Part shown: positions 60,369 to 64,000 of the stretch, piece by piece | How positions within the stretch are numbered: position 1 is the stretch's first letter | How the letters are laid out: each line of letters starts with the position of its first letter | Source: CAADGU01 sp964581605 | Lineage (GTDB): Bacteria; Chloroflexota; Anaerolineae; Promineifilales; Promineifilaceae | NCBI GenBank assembly: GCA_964581605.1 | Contig: CAZOPF010000012.1 | Coordinates: 1 to 64,000 of the forward strand | Length of the DNA: 64,000 bases | Reading direction: 5' to 3' | Made by a program: the position numbers and the translations under genes | The notes under the pieces: model-generated | What the model was told of the DNA's origin: nothing | The model's database searches: none | Seen by the model: the letters and a program-made list of their open reading frames with translations, nothing else

Positions 60369-60790
60369 TCTGTTGGCCGACGCCAGATCGGGTGGCAATC
60401 GGTATCCAGTTACGAAATCTACTGGGTCAATCTCACCACGAAACCGAGGATTTGATCCAGCTAGATACCGGCTACAGTGGTGACATTCTGATCCCTTTCG
60501 ACCTTTTTGTACGTCTGAAATTTCATTTATGGAGTCTGTCTCATCAAGTCAGTTCACAAGGCTCGACAATTATCGGTCAGATCATCCAATTTATTGAGGC
60601 CGAAGCCGAAATTTTCGTTCCCCAAACAGGACAATCTTTCCCAGTCATTGTCCAAACCTTTGCCGATAACACTCGTTTCCTCATTGGCCGAAACTTCTTG
60701 CGCCAGCTCAAAGTTTTGCTAGACGGCCCAGGCGGCCAGACTTGCTTGCTAACCTCCGCTCCAGCTTTTGAGAATGAAACTGACGTGTAG
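60347..60790 (+). CDS. Retropepsin-like aspartic protease family protein
   Basis: The 147-residue protein has the retropepsin-type active-site block LIQLDTGYSGDILIP (DTG followed by a small residue) near residue 40. A second strand-turn block, TRFLIGRNFLRQLKVLLDG, is typical of clan AA aspartic proteases that act as homodimers. There is no signal peptide. Bacterial stand-alone retropepsin-like proteins of this size are largely uncharacterised. It is the second gene of a unit with the DUF5678-like gene, so the partner may be its substrate or regulator. Confidence 0.75.
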   Translation: MADGVRLVCWPTPDRVAIGIQLRNLLGQSHHETEDLIQLDTGYSGDILIPFDLFVRLKFHLWSLSHQVSSQGSTIIGQIIQFIEAEAEIFVPQTGQSFPVIVQTFADNTRFLIGRNFLRQLKVLLDGPGGQTCLLTSAPAFENETDV

Positions 60791-60836
60791 TGGGTAATTG
60801 GGCATTCACCCAATTACCCAATTACTGAATTACTCC
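60791..60836. repeat. Iterated-word hairpin (8-bp CCCAATTA words) at a convergent junction
   Basis: TGGGTAATTGGG (60791-60802) is a perfect inverted match to CCCAATTACCCA (60809-60820) with a 6-nt loop, followed by further words CTGAATTA and CTCC. The coxL stop codon (60830-60832) lies inside the last word. Confidence 0.9.
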
Positions 60837-63289
60837 GTCACACCCGCATCCCGCAACGCCTGCCACACCTTCTCCGGCGTAATCGGAATATCAATGTGGC
60901 GCACACCCAGATGCCAGAGCGCATCCACCACCGCGTTGGCAATGGCCGGGGGCGCACCCACCGTGGGCGACTCACCCACCCCCTTGGCGCCAATCGGATG
61001 GTGCGGCGAGGGAGTGATGGTGTGGCCGGTTTCCCATTTCGGGGATTCAACGGCCGTAGGCAGCAAATAATCCGCCAACGTCCCCGTCAAACATTGCCCA
61101 TTCTCGTCATAGACAATCTCCTCGAACAAGGCCGGCGCCAGCCCCATCGTCAGCCCGCCGTGAATCTGCCCTTCCACCACTAGCGGATTGATAATGTTGC
61201 CGCAATCATCCACCGCCACAAAACGGCGCACCTTCACCTCACCCGTACCACTGTCCACATCCACCACGCAAATGTAGCTGCCAAACGGGAAAGTCAGGTT
61301 CGGCGGATCGTAATAATCAGTTGCTTCCAGCCCCGCTTCCATGCCCTGCGGATGGTTGGTATAGGCGGCAAAGGCGATCTCCTGAATCGTTTTCGCCTGT
61401 TCCGGCGACCCCTTCACCTGCCATTTGTTCACATGCCATTCCAGGTCGTCCTCATTCACTTCCAGCAAGTGCGCGGCAATCTTCTTCGCCTTCGCCTTAA
61501 TTTTGCGCGCCGCCATCGCCGCCGCGGCCCCGGCCGTGGGGGTGGAACGGCTGGCATACGTGCCCAGGCCATAAGGGGCGGTGTCGGTATCCCCCTCTTC
61601 CACCTCAATGTCATTGGCGGGCAGACCCAACTCCTCAGCGATAATCTGGGCGTAGGTCGTTTCATGCCCCTGCCCTTGCGACTTGGTGCCAAAGCGGGCA
61701 ATCGCCTTGCCGGTGGGGTGGATGCGGATTTCGGCCGAATCAAACATCTTGATGCCCAAAATGTCATAATCCCGCGACGGCCCCGCGCCCACCACTTCCG
61801 TGAAGCTGGAAATGCCAATGCCCATCAACTCACCCCGCGCCCGCTTTTCCGCCTGCTCGCGGCGCAAATCTTCATAGCCAATCATATCCATCGCCTTGCG
61901 CAGAGCCGCGTGGTAATTGCCGCTGTCATACTCCCAGCCCGTGGGCGACTTGTAGGGGAAGGCGTCGGCTTTGATGAAGTTGTTCATGCGGAATTCGGCC
62001 GGGTCCACGTTCAAATCGTGGGCCATCATATCCGCCATGCGCTCAATCATCTGCACCGCTTCCGTAACGCGGAAGGAGCAGCGATAAGCCACGCCGCCCG
62101 GCGGCTTGTTGGTGTACACGGCGTCAAAATTGACGTGCGCCGCCTGCAAATCGTAAGAGCCGGTGCAAATGCTAAACAGCCCGGCCGGGAATTTAGACGG
62201 ATTGGCGGCCGCATCCGCACAGCCATGATCGGCCAGCCCATTGACACGCAGGCCGACAATTTTGCCATTCGCATCGGCCGCCAGTTCCGCTTCCAGGTGA
62301 TAGTCGCGGGCAAAGCTGTCCGCCTGCAAATTTTCGCTGCGGTCTTCAATCCATTTCACCGGCTTGCCAATCAGCAAACTGGCGACGGCGCAGACGACGT
62401 AGCCGGGATACACCGGCACTTTGCCGCCAAAACCACCGCCAATATCCGGCGAAATGACCTGAATCTTTTGCTCCGGCAGGCCGCTGACCAGGGCGAAGAC
62501 GGTGCGGATGGCGTGGGGGGCCTGCGTAGTCATGTAGAGCTGCATCTTGCCCGTAGCCGGGTTGTAATTGGCGACCATGCCGCAGGTTTCAATGGAGGCC
62601 ACATGGATGCGCGGGATGTGCATATACTGTTTGACCACATGGGCAGCGTTGGCAAATACGGCGTCGGTGGCCGCCTGATCGCCCACTTCCCAATGCCAGA
62701 TGCGGTTGGTTTTGAGTTCCTTGTCGTCGCGGATGATGACTTCATCGTCCAGCGCCTTGTACGGGTCTACGACCACATCGAGCGGTTCGTAATCTACCAC
62801 CACCTGCTCGACGGCGTCGGCGGCAATGTAGCGGCTGGTGGCGATGACACAGGCCACTTCTTGGGCGTAGTAGACCACCTTTTCGGTGGGCAGCACCATT
62901 TGGGTGTCCGACATGAGGGTGGGCATCCAGTGCAGGCCATGCGCGGCTAAATCTTTGCCGGTGATGACGGCCAATACGCCGGGCATGGCCAGAGCGGCGC
63001 TGGCGTCTATGTTCAGGATTTTGGCGTGGGCGTAGGGGCTGCGCACAATGTCCATGTAGAGCATTCCGGGCAGTTTGATGTCGTCTACGTAGTTGCCTTT
63101 GCCCTGGATGAAGCGGGGGTCTTCTTTGCGCTTCATGCGGTGGCCCATGCCGCAGATTTCCGGCGGGGTGGTGATGCGCACGTCTTCGGTGGTGGCAACA
63201 ACGGCCGAAGCGCCCACGGGCACATCATGTTTGTTCTCAAAGCGGTCGGCGAGGTGTTTGGGTTTGGTGGGATCGTGAAAGGTGGTCAT
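60830..63289 (-). CDS. coxL: Form I aerobic CO dehydrogenase large (Mo-Cu) subunit
   Basis: The 819-residue protein is the catalytic subunit of a molybdenum hydroxylase. The active-site loop reads AYRCSFR (401-407), with C404 the expected ligand of the Cu in the Mo-Cu centre; this motif marks form I CO dehydrogenase rather than the form II or xanthine dehydrogenase-like groups. Other blocks are ISPDIGGGFGGKVP, FGTKSQGQGHETT and GAKGVGESPTVGAPP with the catalytic Glu. It oxidises CO to CO2 and feeds electrons to CoxS, then CoxM. The ATG overlaps the coxS stop (ATGA). Confidence 0.93.
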   Translation of the reverse strand: MTTFHDPTKPKHLADRFENKHDVPVGASAVVATTEDVRITTPPEICGMGHRMKRKEDPRFIQGKGNYVDDIKLPGMLYMDIVRSPYAHAKILNIDASAALAMPGVLAVITGKDLAAHGLHWMPTLMSDTQMVLPTEKVVYYAQEVACVIATSRYIAADAVEQVVVDYEPLDVVVDPYKALDDEVIIRDDKELKTNRIWHWEVGDQAATDAVFANAAHVVKQYMHIPRIHVASIETCGMVANYNPATGKMQLYMTTQAPHAIRTVFALVSGLPEQKIQVISPDIGGGFGGKVPVYPGYVVCAVASLLIGKPVKWIEDRSENLQADSFARDYHLEAELAADANGKIVGLRVNGLADHGCADAAANPSKFPAGLFSICTGSYDLQAAHVNFDAVYTNKPPGGVAYRCSFRVTEAVQMIERMADMMAHDLNVDPAEFRMNNFIKADAFPYKSPTGWEYDSGNYHAALRKAMDMIGYEDLRREQAEKRARGELMGIGISSFTEVVGAGPSRDYDILGIKMFDSAEIRIHPTGKAIARFGTKSQGQGHETTYAQIIAEELGLPANDIEVEEGDTDTAPYGLGTYASRSTPTAGAAAAMAARKIKAKAKKIAAHLLEVNEDDLEWHVNKWQVKGSPEQAKTIQEIAFAAYTNHPQGMEAGLEATDYYDPPNLTFPFGSYICVVDVDSGTGEVKVRRFVAVDDCGNIINPLVVEGQIHGGLTMGLAPALFEEIVYDENGQCLTGTLADYLLPTAVESPKWETGHTITPSPHHPIGAKGVGESPTVGAPPAIANAVVDALWHLGVRHIDIPITPEKVWQALRDAGVTE

Positions 63290-63777
63290 GCGGGTACCTC
63301 CTCGGCCGCCTGCATTTTGGCGGCCGCATATTGAATGGCCTCGACAATTTTGTTGTAGCCGGTACAGCGGCACAGATTCCCGGAAATGCCCCAGCGGATT
63401 TCTTCTTCGGTGGGATTAGGATTTTTGGCCAGCAGATGTTTGGCGCTCATGATCATGCCGGGGGTGCAGTAGCCGCATTGCAGGCCATGTTTTTCCCAGA
63501 ACCCTTCCTGTAATGGGTGGAGGGTGGCCCCATTGGCCACGCCTTCGATGGTTTCCACCGCCCCGCCGTTGGCCTGGACGGCAAAGACGGTGCAGCTTTT
63601 GACGGTACGGCCGTTCATCATCACCGTACACGCGCCACAACTCGTCGTATCGCAGCCAATATGCGTGCCTGTTAAATCTAAATCTTCGCGGATGAAATGC
63701 ACCAACAACGTGCGGGCTTCCACTTCTTTGGTAACTTCGGCCCCATTTACTGTTAAGGTGATTGTATGTTTGCTCAT
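63286..63777 (-). CDS. coxS: CO dehydrogenase small subunit, two [2Fe-2S] clusters
   Basis: The 163-residue protein starts MSKHTITLTVNG at the ATG at 63777. It has the plant-type ferredoxin cysteines (GCDTTSCGACTVMMNG, then SCTVF) and the second cluster motifs QCGYCTPGMIM and NLCRCTGYNKIVEA. It carries electrons from the Mo-Cu site in CoxL to FAD in CoxM. The start lies two bases after the coxM stop, and the stop overlaps coxL, so the three genes form one operon in the order M-S-L. Confidence 0.94.
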   Translation of the reverse strand: MSKHTITLTVNGAEVTKEVEARTLLVHFIREDLDLTGTHIGCDTTSCGACTVMMNGRTVKSCTVFAVQANGGAVETIEGVANGATLHPLQEGFWEKHGLQCGYCTPGMIMSAKHLLAKNPNPTEEEIRWGISGNLCRCTGYNKIVEAIQYAAAKMQAAEEVPA

Positions 63778-63779
63778 CT

Positions 63780-64000
63780 TTAGCCTCCTTGTGCCCGTTC
63801 TATAGCCTGGCGAATAGCGCGTTTGGTGACCACTCGTGTGAGGTCTCGTTTGTAAGCTACCGATCCGCGTAAATCGGGGGATGGATCGCACTCAGCCGCA
63901 GCCGCACGCCCGGCCGCTTCCAATACCTCGTCCGTGATCTGTTTGCCAATAAGCGCCTGTTCCGCACCGGTAGCCCGCATGGGCACGGCGCTGACATTGG
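63780..64000 (-). CDS. coxM: CO dehydrogenase medium (FAD) subunit, C-terminal fragment
   Basis: Only the last 73 codons are in the window; the gene continues past 64000. The fragment reads NVSAVPMRATGAEQALIGK then RGSVAYKRDLTRVVTKRAI, matching the CO_deh_flav_C end of CoxM-type FAD subunits (typical RATxAE and SxxYRxxLxxxLxxRAL pattern). It starts the coxMSL operon and passes electrons from CoxS to quinone. Assignment rests on this C-terminal pattern and on operon order. Confidence 0.85.
   Translation of the reverse strand, partial: NVSAVPMRATGAEQALIGKQITDEVLEAAGRAAAAECDPSPDLRGSVAYKRDLTRVVTKRAIRQAIERAQGG

Noticed and set aside
61352..62950. 532-codon plus-strand frame inside coxL
   Set aside because: It is a shadow of the high-GC coxL codons; coxL has full-length conserved motifs on the other strand.
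1..64000. tRNA, rRNA or prophage genes
   Set aside because: No T-loop-type motif, rRNA block, integrase, capsid or terminase gene was recognised on either strand.

Overview
The window reads as a draft chromosome contig (one run of 100 Ns at 40537-40636) from a free-living, didermless or Chloroflexota-type bacterium with moderately high GC. The protein styles, the XisH/XisI, HicAB and HepT/MntA cassettes, Thr-Pro-rich surface proteins, a form I CO dehydrogenase and many NarL- and HisKA-type kinases fit the class Anaerolineae and relatives best; this placement is inference, because no rRNA or tRNA gene is present in the window.

Layout. Positions 1-2757 hold a repeat-rich accessory strip: a 93/94-bp tandem repeat, xisIH, hicAB and a DUF433/DUF5615 pair. 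Positions 2758-26589 are mostly housekeeping: a lipid kinase, an AAA ATPase, pyruvate kinase, a RelA/SpoT enzyme with a damaged hydrolase motif, an ABC exporter, thpR, a DUF3352 protein, a frameshifted NarL-type kinase, mgtE, erpA, a fold-type II PLP enzyme, an EEP phosphatase/nuclease and corA. Positions 26835-41528 carry two HisKA kinases, a response regulator, a Thr-Pro-rich surface protein, map, an acyl-CoA ligase, an alpha/beta hydrolase, an amidohydrolase and a MacB-like ABC transporter broken by the assembly gap. Positions 41806-50981 hold a compact candidate system: a small NTPase with an EAD-like N-terminal domain, a STAND-type ATPase with TPRs, a radical SAM/SPASM maturase in the same operon, and a convergent M50 metalloprotease carrying a PqqD-like domain and two cyclic-nucleotide-binding domains. 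Positions 51098-58109 hold a methyltransferase, comEC, mntA/hepT and a NarL-type two-component pair. Positions 58152-64000 hold an XdhC-YHS protein, a DUF4258/YgiT toxin-antitoxin pair lying between two copies of the xdhC start, a retropepsin-like gene pair, and the coxM-coxS-coxL operon, whose large subunit has the AYRCSFR signature of form I aerobic CO dehydrogenase.

Two sequence-level signals cut across all of this. First, the palindromic octamer ACGGCCGT is strikingly over-represented in genes (encoding TAV, NGR/DGR or RP) and in spacers, resembling HIP1 of cyanobacteria. Second, many spacers contain a hairpin or half-hairpin built from iterated 7- or 8-bp words. The word differs at each locus but the architecture is shared, and such elements also sit in frame inside two proteins. 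These two signals and the 41.8-51.0 kb NTPase/radical SAM/M50 cluster are the most promising leads.
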